DNA from: Aquilonibacter sp963820185
Lineage (GTDB): Bacteria > Vulcanimicrobiota > Vulcanimicrobiia > Vulcanimicrobiales > Vulcanimicrobiaceae
Reading direction: 5' to 3'
Assembly (NCBI GenBank): GCA_963820185.1
Contig: CAWFYV010000001.1
Coordinates: 10,321-74,320, forward strand
Length of the DNA stretch: 64,000 nucleotides
Every line of letters starts with the position of its first letter. Within the stretch, counting starts at the first letter, position 1. The notes below the pieces were generated by a model. It saw only the letters and a program-made list of their open reading frames with translations. It made no database searches and was not told the origin of the DNA. The position numbers and the translations under genes are program-made. Shown here piece after piece: positions 25,060-34,269 of this stretch.

Positions 25060-26104
25060 CCTCGGCGACGAGGCATTGCTTGAAGTGATCGTAGGGCAGA
25101 TGCGTGCGCGCTTTCCCTCGATCGCGATCGACGTGCTCTCCGCAACGCCCGAGGTGACCGCGCGCAGCTACGGTGTGGAGGCAACGCCACGCTGGAGCAT
25201 GCGCGCGGTACGCGAGGCGATCGGGCGTGCGGATGTCGTGCTCTCCGGAGGCGGCGGACTCTTGCAAACCGCGACCAGTGCACGCAGCATCGTCTACTAC
25301 GCGGGCATCTTGCGCGAGGCGATTCGTCAGCAGCGCAAAGCGATGATCTTCGCACAGTCGATCGGCCCACTCGATCTGCTCGGGCGCATCATCGTGCGTA
25401 GCTTCTGCCGTGGTACGGACCGCGCGACCGTTCGCGACCTGCGTTCACTGCGTTTGCTGCAATCGCTCTTGCCACAGACGCCGGTCGAGCAGACGGCCGA
25501 TCCGGTCTTTCTCTACGATCTGCCGGTAGAACAAATCGATCTTTCATCCGAAGGCTTGGCCGGAGCACCCTACGCGATCGTCAGCGTCCGCAAGATTTCA
25601 AACTTGCGCGATGGTCAGCACACGATCGCGCATGCGGTCGATCGCCTCGCGCAGGCGCACGGCGTGCGCGTCGCCTTCTTGCCGCTGGGCGGCGTCAGCG
25701 ATGCGGAAGTCTCGACCACGATCATTCGGTTGTGCAAGAGCGCGCCGATGCTCTTGCCCGAGTGCTCGCTCGCGCGCGCGGCGGCTATTCTTCGCGGCGC
25801 ACGAGTCGTTATCGGGATGCGACTGCATGCATTGATCCTTGCGGCGCGCTTCGCCGTGCCCTTTTTGGCAATCCCGTACGATCCCAAGGTTGCCGCGTTG
25901 TGCGACGACCTGGGCTATCCGCTTGACCCGCTCTGGACTCCCGGCAACCCGCCCCCGTCGGACCCGGCGGTCGATGCGCTGGTCGACCGACTGATGTCGC
26001 AGCGCGACGTCCTTGCCGCCGACCTACGCGAGCGGATCGAGCCCATTCGCGCGGCCGCAGCACGAAACTTCGACGTGCTCGGCGAACTCTTGCGCGACCC
26101 ATGA
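25022..26104 (+). CDS. csaB: Polysaccharide pyruvyl transferase CsaB
   Basis: A 360-residue enzyme that transfers a pyruvyl ketal from phosphoenolpyruvate to a cell-wall glycan; pyruvylated wall polymers anchor SLH-domain S-layer proteins. The N-terminus MRVLLSGYYGFGNLGDEALL and the segments LSGGGGLLQ, FAQSIGPL and GMRLHALILAARF are family hallmarks. The GTG start lies inside the DUF5693 gene in another frame. The stop overlaps ileS as ATGA. No SLH protein is in the window. Confidence 0.92.
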   Translation: MRVLLSGYYGFGNLGDEALLEVIVGQMRARFPSIAIDVLSATPEVTARSYGVEATPRWSMRAVREAIGRADVVLSGGGGLLQTATSARSIVYYAGILREAIRQQRKAMIFAQSIGPLDLLGRIIVRSFCRGTDRATVRDLRSLRLLQSLLPQTPVEQTADPVFLYDLPVEQIDLSSEGLAGAPYAIVSVRKISNLRDGQHTIAHAVDRLAQAHGVRVAFLPLGGVSDAEVSTTIIRLCKSAPMLLPECSLARAAAILRGARVVIGMRLHALILAARFAVPFLAIPYDPKVAALCDDLGYPLDPLWTPGNPPPSDPAVDALVDRLMSQRDVLAADLRERIEPIRAAAARNFDVLGELLRDP

Positions 26105-28875
26105 GTGAAACCGCCGAACGCGACTACCGCGATACCTTACTGTTACCCCAGACCGACTTTCCGATGAAGGCGGATCTGCCTAAACGCGAGCCGGACCGGA
26201 TCGCGTGGTGGAAGCAACAGCGTGTCTACGAACGCCGCCTCGAAGCCAATCGTAAGAATGGTCCGTGGATTCTGCACGACGGGCCGCCATATGCCAACGG
26301 CGAGCTGCACATGGGTCACTTCCTGAACATGGTGCTCAAAGACATGTTCGTGAAGATCGCACTCCTCGACGGCAAGTGGGCAGACTTCGTTCCGGGCTGG
26401 GACATGCATGGGTTGCCGATCGAACTGGAGACGCTGAAGTTCCTCGGCATCAAGGATTTCCACGCGATCGATCCGCTCGAATTACGCGAGCAGTGCAAAG
26501 AGCGCGCGCTCTTTTGGCTCGGTCGCCAGGGCGACACGCGTCAGCGGATGGGCACGTTCGGACACTACGATCGCCCGTATCGCACGATCGATCCGTCATT
26601 TGAAGCGACGATCGTCAACGCGCTCGCCGACCTTGCCGAGAAAAAGCAGCTGTACAAGGGCTTGCGCTCGACGCTGTGGTGCGTCCATGATGAGACCGCG
26701 CTCGCCGAAGCCGAAATCGAATACGAGCCGAAGGTCTCGCCGTCGGTGTACGTACGCTTCACCGCCAACGACGCGCAGCGCGAAGCGATCCTCAACGCCT
26801 TTGTCATCCCGAGCGGAGCGAGCGGAGCGAACGAAGTCGAGGGACGGCTCTCAATCTTGATTTGGACGACGACGCCGTGGACGCTGCCGGCTAACGTGGC
26901 CATTGCGCTGCGCGCCGATGCAACGTACGGGCTGTATCGTCTGGATGACGAGTTGCTGATTCTCGCAACCGCGCTTGCGCCGAAGGCGCTCGGCGAACGC
27001 TATAACGACGCAAAGCTGCTCGCGACGGTTCCGGGTGAACGGCTCGATGGCACGAGCGTGCGCCATCCGTTCATGGATCGCGATTCGCTGGTGGTGCTCG
27101 CCGACTACGTCGATCTTGAAACCGGTACCGGCGCGGTGCACACCGCACCGGGGCACGGTGCCGACGACTTTGACACCGGCGTGAAGTATGGTTTGCCGAT
27201 CCTCAATCCGGTCGATGCCGCAGGCCATTTCACCAAAGAGGCGGGACCGTATACGGGCGAGTTCATTTTCAAAGCCAACAAGCACATCATCGAAGATATG
27301 CGCGCGAGCGGTGCGCTGTTTCGCGCGGAAGAATACGAGCACTCGTATCCGCACTGCTGGCGCTGCCACAACCCGGTAATCTTCCGCGCGACCGCTCAGT
27401 GGTTCATCGCGATGGATCAGAACCGTTTGCGTGCGCGTGCAATCGAAGCGGTCGACGGCGTGGAGTACGTGCCAGATTGGGGACGTGTGCGGCAGCGACA
27501 GATGATCGAGACGCATCCCGAGTGGTGCGTGTCGCGCCAACGTATCTGGGGCACGCCGATCCCCGCGCTCGTCTGCACGTCGTGCAATGAATCTATCCTC
27601 GATCCGCACGTGGCACGCAATGTTGCGAAGCGTTTTGGCGAAGTTGGTGCCGGTTCGTGGTGGACCGACCCGGTAGAAATGTATCTGCCGGCGGGATTTC
27701 ATTGCCCGAAGTGCCGCGGCACGACGTTCGAAAAAGAGAAGAACATCGTCGACATCTGGTTCGAATCGGGCGTGACGCACCTCGCCGTGCTGGGGCACGA
27801 TGGCGTGCCTTGGCCGTGCGACATGTACCTCGAAGGTGGCGATCAATTCCGTGGGTGGTTCCGCAGTTCGCTCCTCACCGGTGTTGCGATCAAGGGCGGC
27901 GCGCCCTACAAACGCGTGGTGAAAAACGGCTGGGTCAACGACGAGCAAGGTCGTCCGATGTCGAAATCACGCGGAACGGGCATCGATGCAGCTGAAGCGA
28001 TGAACAAATGGGGCGCCGACGTGCTTCGCTTGTGGTCGGCATCGGTCGAATTCGTCGACGACGTGCGCTTCGGCCCGAATGTCGTCGAGCAGGTCGGTAA
28101 CGTCTACCGGAATATTCGCAACCGCATCCGCTTCATGCTCGGTAATCTCTTCGATCTGCGCCGATCCGACGTACTCCCGCGCGAGCACCTCGAACCACTC
28201 GATCGTCTGGCCTGCGCGATCACCGATACGTTCGTTGCCGAAGTAAAGGCGCTCTACGCAAGCGACGCGATTCACGACGCGTACTTGCGAATCATCGAGT
28301 TCGAGAGCACGATGTCGAAAGTGTACTTTGACGCGTGCAAAGATCCACTGTACTCGCTCGCTGCAAACAGCGGACGCCGCCGCAGCGCGCAGTCGGGATT
28401 GCTCTATGTGCTGACGCGTCTGCTAACCGCGATTGCACCGATCCTGTCGTTCACGACCGAAGAGGCCTGGCAAGAGCTGCCGGAGTCGCTGCGTGATGGC
28501 GCGGGAAGCATCTTTGATACGGCGTTCGGCTCGGCGCCGAAGGCCAAGACCGAAGAGATCGAATTGTGGGGCCTCTTGCGCGATCTGCGCTCGCGCGTTG
28601 GGGCCTCGCCGATTCGCGATTTCGAGGGGCGCGTGGAACTCACCGTGCCGGCTGCGTACTACGATGCACTCGCGGCACTGGGGGACAATCTGCGCGACGC
28701 GCTGGTGGTTTCGCAGCTCGATCTGCGCAAGGGCGACGGCGATGACATCGATTTCGCCATCTTTCCGGCGCACGGCGAGCGCTGCAAGCGCTGCAAGAAG
28801 TTCCGCGAACTCGGGACGGACCCGGCGCATCCGTCGATCTGCGCCGAGTGCGCGGCCGTCGTTAAGAGCCGCTAG
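26101..28875 (+). CDS. ileS: Isoleucyl-tRNA synthetase
   Basis: A 924-residue class Ia synthetase. It has the HIGH-type motif PPYANGELHMGH (His70, His73), the CP1 editing domain (WTTTPWTLPAN, HTAPGHGADDF), the KMSKS-type loop PMSKSRGTG (about 620) and a C-terminal zinc finger CKRCKKFRELG...CAEC. It belongs to the bacterial IleS type with the C-terminal Zn module. Residues about 234-249 in the editing domain are encoded by a 44-bp dispersed repeat (26801-26844) that reads through in frame (VIPSGASGANEVEGR). It is coupled to csaB by ATGA. No T-box leader is possible, as there is no spacer. The 3' end overlaps the convergent Uma2 gene by 4 bp. Confidence 0.97.
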   Translation: MSETAERDYRDTLLLPQTDFPMKADLPKREPDRIAWWKQQRVYERRLEANRKNGPWILHDGPPYANGELHMGHFLNMVLKDMFVKIALLDGKWADFVPGWDMHGLPIELETLKFLGIKDFHAIDPLELREQCKERALFWLGRQGDTRQRMGTFGHYDRPYRTIDPSFEATIVNALADLAEKKQLYKGLRSTLWCVHDETALAEAEIEYEPKVSPSVYVRFTANDAQREAILNAFVIPSGASGANEVEGRLSILIWTTTPWTLPANVAIALRADATYGLYRLDDELLILATALAPKALGERYNDAKLLATVPGERLDGTSVRHPFMDRDSLVVLADYVDLETGTGAVHTAPGHGADDFDTGVKYGLPILNPVDAAGHFTKEAGPYTGEFIFKANKHIIEDMRASGALFRAEEYEHSYPHCWRCHNPVIFRATAQWFIAMDQNRLRARAIEAVDGVEYVPDWGRVRQRQMIETHPEWCVSRQRIWGTPIPALVCTSCNESILDPHVARNVAKRFGEVGAGSWWTDPVEMYLPAGFHCPKCRGTTFEKEKNIVDIWFESGVTHLAVLGHDGVPWPCDMYLEGGDQFRGWFRSSLLTGVAIKGGAPYKRVVKNGWVNDEQGRPMSKSRGTGIDAAEAMNKWGADVLRLWSASVEFVDDVRFGPNVVEQVGNVYRNIRNRIRFMLGNLFDLRRSDVLPREHLEPLDRLACAITDTFVAEVKALYASDAIHDAYLRIIEFESTMSKVYFDACKDPLYSLAANSGRRRSAQSGLLYVLTRLLTAIAPILSFTTEEAWQELPESLRDGAGSIFDTAFGSAPKAKTEEIELWGLLRDLRSRVGASPIRDFEGRVELTVPAAYYDALAALGDNLRDALVVSQLDLRKGDGDDIDFAIFPAHGERCKRCKKFRELGTDPAHPSICAECAAVVKSR
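26801..26844 (+). repeat. 44-bp dispersed repeat inside ileS (copy 1)
   Basis: Begins TTGTCATCCCGAGCG and ends AGTCGAGGGA. It matches, at 39 of 44 positions, the complement of 53237-53280. Here it lies in frame within the editing-domain coding sequence. Confidence 0.85.
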
Positions 28876-29411
28876 AAGCCGTAGAGACCGAGGCGCTCGA
28901 AGACCTCACTGACGTTGAATTCGAGCCAAGGAACGATCGGGTCTCTGAAGCTGTCGTCAACGCCGAGCGCTCGTGTTGCATCTCTCGTGTGGACAACGAT
29001 CGATCGTTGAAGGGGTTCGACATCAAAAACGAGCGGACAACCCCATGCCAGATAGCGTCGAATTTTCTCTTCGCGGAATCCCGGACGATCGTTCGATGAG
29101 CGCACTTCGACAATGACCTCGGGCGGAACGTTGGGAAGAAGCCTGTCCGCTGGATCGAGCGATTGTATCGTGGAGAGGCGATAAAATGCGACGTCTGGCA
29201 ACAGCACAGTCTTGTGTCCCGGCGCGTCGTTTAAGCGTAGATGCAACTCGGGAATAGCGTCACCGAAGCCATGACCGGCGCGATCCATGATCCGCGCTAA
29301 AGCCATTGCTGCGAGGCCATGGGGCGTGTTGGGGCTCACCGCGACGCTCTCGACGCCGTCGATCCATTCGAGATAGGGCTTGGTGTCGATTCCCCGTGCC
29401 ATTTCACGCAT
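28872..29411 (-). CDS. Uma2 family (DUF820) nuclease-like protein
   Basis: A 179-residue protein of the Uma2/DUF820 family, which has a restriction-endonuclease-like fold and is abundant in cyanobacteria and Terrabacteria. Visible core: VLLPDVAFYRLS (the catalytic-type Asp), PPEVIVEVRSSNDRPG (E.K-like strand), then EEKIRRYLAWGCPLVFDVEP. The family Lys is probably in REEKIRRYL. Function is unclear even for the family. It is the last gene of the minus-strand group and is separated from the lipoprotein gene by 35 bp. Start ATG; a second ATG three codons later is possible. Confidence 0.85.
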   Translation of the reverse strand: MREMARGIDTKPYLEWIDGVESVAVSPNTPHGLAAMALARIMDRAGHGFGDAIPELHLRLNDAPGHKTVLLPDVAFYRLSTIQSLDPADRLLPNVPPEVIVEVRSSNDRPGFREEKIRRYLAWGCPLVFDVEPLQRSIVVHTRDATRALGVDDSFRDPIVPWLEFNVSEVFERLGLYGF

Positions 29412-29446
29412 ACACTATCACGCGCTTTCGAAGCGTGACAAGAGCG

Positions 29447-30340
29447 CTAGCAGCTGCGGTGGGCGATTGGGCGTTCGAAGCGAAAGGCGCGTTTCGGTAA
29501 CGGGGGCGACCACGCCGCGTCGACAACGATCTGATCCAAACGCTGCACAGCCGAAGCAAATATGGGACCCCAGGACGTTGCATCGCCTCCGCTAGTCGCG
29601 TAGGTGCCCTCTGACGTTACGATCGTGATCGTCGCGCCGGGTGTATCGATCGCGCGCAACGGATACTGCGGTTCGAGAAAACTTGCATTGGCGGCAAGTA
29701 GTGCGTAGCGAACGCGCTCCAACGGGACATCGGCGCGCGAGCGTATGACGCATCCGTTCTTGTATTCGACGATTTGGGCGCCGGTGCGACGAAAATCGAC
29801 GGTATATGCCGGGCATTGGCCAAAGCAAGCGGTCCGTTCGAGGCGCACGCGCTCGAGACCGTTGCGCCGGATCGCACGATCGATCGCAGTTCGTCGAGAA
29901 GCTAATGCGTCCCAATAGGCGGAGTAGCCAACGACGGTGACGTAGTCGCGGACCATAATCTCGTCCGATCTGCCGAATGTCGGGCCGGTTGCGGTCTCCT
30001 CGCAAAAATATTGGTGACCGTCGCGGAGCGTGATCCGTACGAAGAGGTTGTCGTCGATCGAGCTTGCATCATGACGCGCCGGACAGTTGATGGTCGCAGC
30101 AATCGGAGGCGCCCCGAACATTTCCCTGGCTATGCGCGGCGAAACGCGCACGGGCATTGTCTTGCCATCGGGCGAGCGAAGAAATGCGCTCCCGTCACGC
30201 GAGAGGCCGATATCGAACGTCGTGCAGCCGTTCACGCACACGCGGTACCAGGTTTCGACCGACGCGACGTCGCGCGCGTTCGGTGTGCACGCGGCAAGCG
30301 CCGCGAGTCCAATCAGGAGGAGAAGCGAGCGCGACTTCAT
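29447..30340 (-). CDS. Lipoprotein with DUF6438 domain
   Basis: A 297-residue lipoprotein (lipobox LAAC, Cys18). The C-terminal half begins LERTACFGQCPAYTVDF, the signature of DUF6438, with the conserved pair of cysteines and a later ISxDGxV-like strand region replaced here by EYKNGCVIRSRADVP. The N-terminal half has additional cysteine pairs (RVCVNGCTTFD and NCPARHD). Their spacing suggests extracytoplasmic disulfides. Function unknown. It lies 13 bp after the repeat-like protein gene. Confidence 0.7.
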   Translation of the reverse strand: MKSRSLLLLIGLAALAACTPNARDVASVETWYRVCVNGCTTFDIGLSRDGSAFLRSPDGKTMPVRVSPRIAREMFGAPPIAATINCPARHDASSIDDNLFVRITLRDGHQYFCEETATGPTFGRSDEIMVRDYVTVVGYSAYWDALASRRTAIDRAIRRNGLERVRLERTACFGQCPAYTVDFRRTGAQIVEYKNGCVIRSRADVPLERVRYALLAANASFLEPQYPLRAIDTPGATITIVTSEGTYATSGGDATSWGPIFASAVQRLDQIVVDAAWSPPLPKRAFRFERPIAHRSC

Positions 30341-30353
30341 GCGGCCACGCAGG

Positions 30354-31058
30354 CTAACGTGAAGACAGAGCTAGCAGCATTGTTACGGCTGCGCGGTTGC
30401 CGGCGCTGTTGAACGGCATGTCACCGATCGGATCGTGTCCGGCGTCCGAGGCACACAGCCACGCAAGCCGCGCATTCGCGCGGTCTCCGCGGGCCCACGC
30501 GGCCGTGCCCCACGCGTATATCGCGTAGCTGCTCGAGTAGACGGCGCTTTCTGCCGCCTCGTCGAAATCGTGCTGCGCTGCTGCCAGGTCCCCGCGAGCG
30601 CCGGCCGCGGCGCCTTGCGCGATTGCCTTCTCTGCGTCGCCGTCGGCGGGATGATTTTCGGTGTAATATCCGCGATCGCTCTGCATGTCCGCAAAGAAAC
30701 GTGCGAAATTTCCGGCGCGCAGGCGCTGCGCTTGCGTGGCAGAGGCCGGTGCTTGCGTGTCGCGAAGGTAGAGCCGCCAGAGCATCTGCGCCGTTGGACG
30801 ATCGTGCATGAGCGCCAGCACGCGCGCCAGATGCAGTTCGTCGTCGAGCGCGATCCCGCCCCATTGAGGCTGCATCAGGAAACCGGCCGCGGCTTCGCGA
30901 TATTTTGCCAGCGCACCGGTTGCGTCACCACGATCGTACGCGATATCGCCGTTGCGCACGGCGATGTCTATGCCGACGGCGGAGCCCGAGGTGATCCAAC
31001 TTCCAGTGGAAAGGCTATGTTTGTACGTTGGGGGCGACAGCGGACAGGCTGGAATCAT
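30354..31058 (-). CDS. Helical-repeat (TPR/Sel1-like) hypothetical protein
   Basis: A 234-residue soluble protein rich in Ala-Arg helices. Several stretches look like degenerate TPR pairs: NGDIAYDRGDATGALAKYRE, ELHLARVLALMHDRPTAQML, GARGDLAAAQHDFDEAAESA and AWGTAAWARGDRANARLAWL. No signal peptide is visible. It starts with an ATGA overlap on tgt, so its translation depends on tgt. A protein-binding role is likely from the repeats; its partner is unknown. Confidence 0.65.
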   Translation of the reverse strand: MIPACPLSPPTYKHSLSTGSWITSGSAVGIDIAVRNGDIAYDRGDATGALAKYREAAAGFLMQPQWGGIALDDELHLARVLALMHDRPTAQMLWRLYLRDTQAPASATQAQRLRAGNFARFFADMQSDRGYYTENHPADGDAEKAIAQGAAAGARGDLAAAQHDFDEAAESAVYSSSYAIYAWGTAAWARGDRANARLAWLCASDAGHDPIGDMPFNSAGNRAAVTMLLALSSR

Positions 31059-32170
31059 GGGCTCGTCTCACGCATCGTTGCTGCCAGCGTCTTATCGCGA
31101 TACGCCGCCCATCCGCGACGTTCGATGGCCTCACGTGCGCCGCGCATCAGGTCGTTGAGGACGTAGACATTGTGATACGAGAGCAGGCGCGGGCCGAGCA
31201 TCTCGTTGGCGCGGAAAAGATGATGGAGATAGGCGCGAGTGTAGGTCGCGCAGACGTAGCAATCGCATGCCGGATCGAGCGGCGTGTAATCGCGCGCGTA
31301 CGCAGCATTGCGGATGTTGTACTCACCGCTGCGCGTCATTGCGCGCGCGTTGCGGCCGCAGCGCGTCGGATAGACGCAGTCGAACATGTCGATACCACAA
31401 TCGACAGCCATGATGATATCGCGCACGGTGCCGACCCCCATCAGGTAGCGCGGTTTCTCTGCCGGTAGAAGCGCCGCAGACGCGCGCGCCGTGACGTACA
31501 TCTCCTCACGCGTCTCGCCGACTGAAAGCCCGCCGATTGCATACCCGGGGAAATCGAGCGCCACGATCCCGCGCGCGCTGCGTTCGCGCAGCTCCGGATC
31601 GAGGCCGCCTTGCATGATTGCGAACACGGCGGTTTTCTCGCTTTGCCACGCCGCGCGCGAGCGTTGCGCCCACGCGGTCGTCATGCGCACGGACTCCTCG
31701 AGCTGCTCGCGGGTCGCGGGTAACTTCACGCAGACGTCGAGCACCATCGCGATATCGACGCCCAGTGCCTCTTCGAACGCGATCACGGTTTCCGGCGTAA
31801 AGCGGTGTGTACTGCCATCGATGTGCGATTGAAACGTCACGCCGTCGTCGTCGAGTTTGCGCCGTTCTTGCAGGCTGAAGACTTGAAAGCCACCGGAATC
31901 GGTGAGAATCGGACCGTCCCAGGCCATGAACGCGTGCAGACCGCCCGCTCCGACGATCGTGTCCAACCCCGGCCGTAACCACAAGTGGTACGTATTCGCG
32001 AGAATGATCTGACTGTGCGCGCTGCGGACTTCCTCCGGCGTGAGCGCTTTGACGGTAGCAGCGGTGCCGACCGGCATGAACGTCGGCGTCTCGACGACAC
32101 CGTGCGTCAGGCGCAGCGTACCGCGCCGCGCGCTGCCCTCAGTGCTGCGTAGCGAGAAGATGTCGCGCAT
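31055..32170 (-). CDS. tgt: Queuine tRNA-ribosyltransferase
   Basis: A 371-residue enzyme that exchanges guanine 34 for preQ1 in GUN-anticodon tRNAs. It has TDSGGFQVFSL (Asp91, base), GIDMFDCVYPTR (nucleophile Asp about 264) and the zinc site CDCYVCATYTRAYLHHL. The start chosen, MRDIFSLRST, gives the family length and lies inside the end of rluD; a longer frame upstream would add 27 unrelated residues. No preQ1 biosynthesis gene is in the window. Confidence 0.95.
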   Translation of the reverse strand: MRDIFSLRSTEGSARRGTLRLTHGVVETPTFMPVGTAATVKALTPEEVRSAHSQIILANTYHLWLRPGLDTIVGAGGLHAFMAWDGPILTDSGGFQVFSLQERRKLDDDGVTFQSHIDGSTHRFTPETVIAFEEALGVDIAMVLDVCVKLPATREQLEESVRMTTAWAQRSRAAWQSEKTAVFAIMQGGLDPELRERSARGIVALDFPGYAIGGLSVGETREEMYVTARASAALLPAEKPRYLMGVGTVRDIIMAVDCGIDMFDCVYPTRCGRNARAMTRSGEYNIRNAAYARDYTPLDPACDCYVCATYTRAYLHHLFRANEMLGPRLLSYHNVYVLNDLMRGAREAIERRGWAAYRDKTLAATMRETSP

Positions 32171-33041
32171 CGACGTATTCCGGCGGCGGATCGACTTCGA
32201 AGAAGAGTTCGCGCTCGGTACGCGGATGCGCGAAGGCAAGTTTCCAGGCATGCAGTGCTTGACCCGGCAGCCCGAAGCGCGCTTCTTCGCGGCCGTAGAC
32301 CGGGTCGTTGACGATCGCGTGGCCCATCGCCGCCATATGCACGCGAATCTGATGCGTGCGCCCCGTCTCCAAGCGAAACAGCAACTCGGCCGCTTTGGGA
32401 AACGCTTCGAGCACTTCGTAGTGCGTGATTGCGGGCTTGCCGTCGGCGACGATTGCGTACTTCAGGCGATTGTGCGGATCGCGACCGATCGGTCCCTCGA
32501 CCGTGCCCCGCGCGTGTTCGGGAATGCCGTGCACGAGGCCGAGATATTCGCGCTTGATGCGGCGCGCCTTCATCGCGATCCCGAGCGCCGAGAGCGCTTG
32601 CGGCGTTTTCGCAACGACCAACAGCCCCGAGGTGTCGCGGTCGAGTCGGTGCACGAGTCCGGGACGCAACGGATCGCCCGGGAGCGTGCCGATATGCGCG
32701 AGCAGCGCGTTGACGAGCGTGCCGCTCGTCGCGCCGTGCGCGGGATGCGTCACCATGCCGGCCGGCTTGTCAACCACCAATAGATCGTCGTCTTCATAGA
32801 CGATGGGAATTTCGATCGCTTCGGGTAGCGCTTCAAGCTGCTTGCGGGGAACGATTTCGTACGCGAGCGCATCGCCGTTTTCAAGCGGATGGCTCGCCTT
32901 GACGGCGTTGCCGTTGACACGCACGCCGCCGCGCTTGACTGCATCGGCGACGAGCGAGCGCGCCGCACCGGAGAGTCGCGCGACCAGCACGTCGGCGCGC
33001 GTTCCCGCCTCGTCAGGCGTGACGACGTGTTCGGAAGACAC
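32139..33041 (-). CDS. rluD: RluD-type 23S rRNA pseudouridine synthase
   Basis: A 300-residue RluA/RluD family enzyme. The S4 RNA-binding domain (about 10-65, RADVLVARLSGAARSLVADA) is followed by the catalytic domain with HRLDRDTSGLLVVAKT (catalytic Asp) and TGRTHQIRVHMA. It follows lspA, the common order in many bacteria. The GTG start lies 29 bp inside lspA. Confidence 0.92.
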   Translation of the reverse strand: MSSEHVVTPDEAGTRADVLVARLSGAARSLVADAVKRGGVRVNGNAVKASHPLENGDALAYEIVPRKQLEALPEAIEIPIVYEDDDLLVVDKPAGMVTHPAHGATSGTLVNALLAHIGTLPGDPLRPGLVHRLDRDTSGLLVVAKTPQALSALGIAMKARRIKREYLGLVHGIPEHARGTVEGPIGRDPHNRLKYAIVADGKPAITHYEVLEAFPKAAELLFRLETGRTHQIRVHMAAMGHAIVNDPVYGREEARFGLPGQALHAWKLAFAHPRTERELFFEVDPPPEYVDARHLLATQH

Positions 33042-33522
33042 TCGAGATCAGCAGCAGAATGACGCCGGCCGTAATGCACGAGTCGCCGATATTGAACGTG
33101 AAGCGCCAAAACTGCGGGAAGCGGAAGAAATCGATGAAGTCGATGACGTAGCCGTAGTGCAGGCGGTCGACGATATTTCCGAGCGCCCCGCCGACGATCA
33201 ATCCGAACGCAACACAGACCAAGCGCGAACGCGACGCGGCTTCGCGAAAGCTCCACCAGAAGATGAAGAGCACGATGATCGCGAGGATGACCAATAGCGG
33301 TTTATTGTCCCCGAACATGCCGAAGGCGCCATGCGTATTCGGGATCGGCGCGAGTTCCAACCAGCCCGGAATAAGGATCTTATGACCGCACAACGGGAGG
33401 CAGTGCGCATCGAAGAAGATTCTCGAAGTAATCCAGTGCTTCGACCATTGATCGAGCGCAAACGCGACGATCGCGGTGAGCGCGATCAGTAAGCTTGCGT
33501 TAAAGGTTCGGCGTTGGGACAA
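33013..33522 (-). CDS. lspA: Lipoprotein signal peptidase (SPase II)
   Basis: A 169-residue inner-membrane aspartyl protease that removes lipoprotein signal peptides after diacylation by Lgt, which is encoded just across the divergent start. Four spans are visible. Catalytic Asp residues fit NIVDRLHYGYVIDFIDF and FNIGDSCIT. I use the TTG start because it has AGGATGG 9 nt upstream and gives normal family length. An ATG 45 bp upstream (33567) would add an atypical leader and has no ribosome site. Confidence 0.92.
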   Translation of the reverse strand: MSQRRTFNASLLIALTAIVAFALDQWSKHWITSRIFFDAHCLPLCGHKILIPGWLELAPIPNTHGAFGMFGDNKPLLVILAIIVLFIFWWSFREAASRSRLVCVAFGLIVGGALGNIVDRLHYGYVIDFIDFFRFPQFWRFTFNIGDSCITAGVILLLISSVFRTRRHA

Positions 33523-34252
33523 ATTGATAGAACCATCCTGCAACGGAATAGAAAGCATTATTGACAAGTACCAGTCCGACTGCGACTAAGAAAAGCCCGG
33601 CGGTGAATTCGATTGCCGGAAGGAAGCGCTTGATCCGGTTTAACAGGGGCAGCACCGCGCCGATCGCCACCGCGGTCAGCAGGAACGGTACAGCCAAACC
33701 CAGGGAGTAGACCAAGAGCAGCAGTGCAGCCTCGGCGTTGTGCTGCTGCGACGCGATGGCGAGAATTCCCGCTAAAATCGGCCCGATGCAGGGCGACCAT
33801 CCGGCGGCAAATGCGATACCGACCAAGCCCGAGGTCCAATAGGTGCGCCGCTCGTGCTGCACGTGTACGCGCGTATCCCGCATCACGAGCGGAATCCGCA
33901 GCATGCCCATCATGTGCAGGCCAAGGATCACGACGACGACGCCGCCGATCTGCGCGATCAGCACGCGGTTGGCGCTCAGTACGCCGCCAATTGCGCTAGC
34001 CGTGAGACCGAGCGTTACAAAGACCAGCGTAAAGCCCACGACGAACGCAATCGCGTGGCCAACGGCGAGTGCCCGTAATTCTGCGCCGTTTTCCTGGCCC
34101 TGCAGTTCCTCGAGGGTGCTGCCGGTGAGCAGCGAGAGGTAGGCCGGAACCAGCGGAAGGACGCATGGAGATATGAAGGAAACGAACCCGGCGCCGAAGG
34201 CAAAGCCGCTGGCGACGAGCCATCCATGCGAGAGCAGTCCACTGGAGTTCAC
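33500..34252 (-). CDS. ccdA: Cytochrome c biogenesis/thiol transport protein CcdA
   Basis: A 250-residue six-span membrane protein that passes electrons from cytoplasmic thioredoxin to extracytoplasmic thiol oxidoreductases. The redox cysteines lie in the paired motifs FISPCVLPLVPAY and GWSPCIGPILAG. There is no thioredoxin-like domain, so it is the short CcdA form, not DsbD. GTG start. It overlaps lspA at its end and diverges from lgt with only 17 bp between starts, so its promoter must lie within lgt. Confidence 0.93.
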   Translation of the reverse strand: MNSSGLLSHGWLVASGFAFGAGFVSFISPCVLPLVPAYLSLLTGSTLEELQGQENGAELRALAVGHAIAFVVGFTLVFVTLGLTASAIGGVLSANRVLIAQIGGVVVVILGLHMMGMLRIPLVMRDTRVHVQHERRTYWTSGLVGIAFAAGWSPCIGPILAGILAIASQQHNAEAALLLLVYSLGLAVPFLLTAVAIGAVLPLLNRIKRFLPAIEFTAGLFLVAVGLVLVNNAFYSVAGWFYQFVPTPNL

Positions 34253-34269
34253 AGGCGCGTGTATTCTTG

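Noticed and set aside
26060..26100. T-box leader for ileS
   Set aside because: ileS overlaps the csaB stop codon, so there is no leader space.
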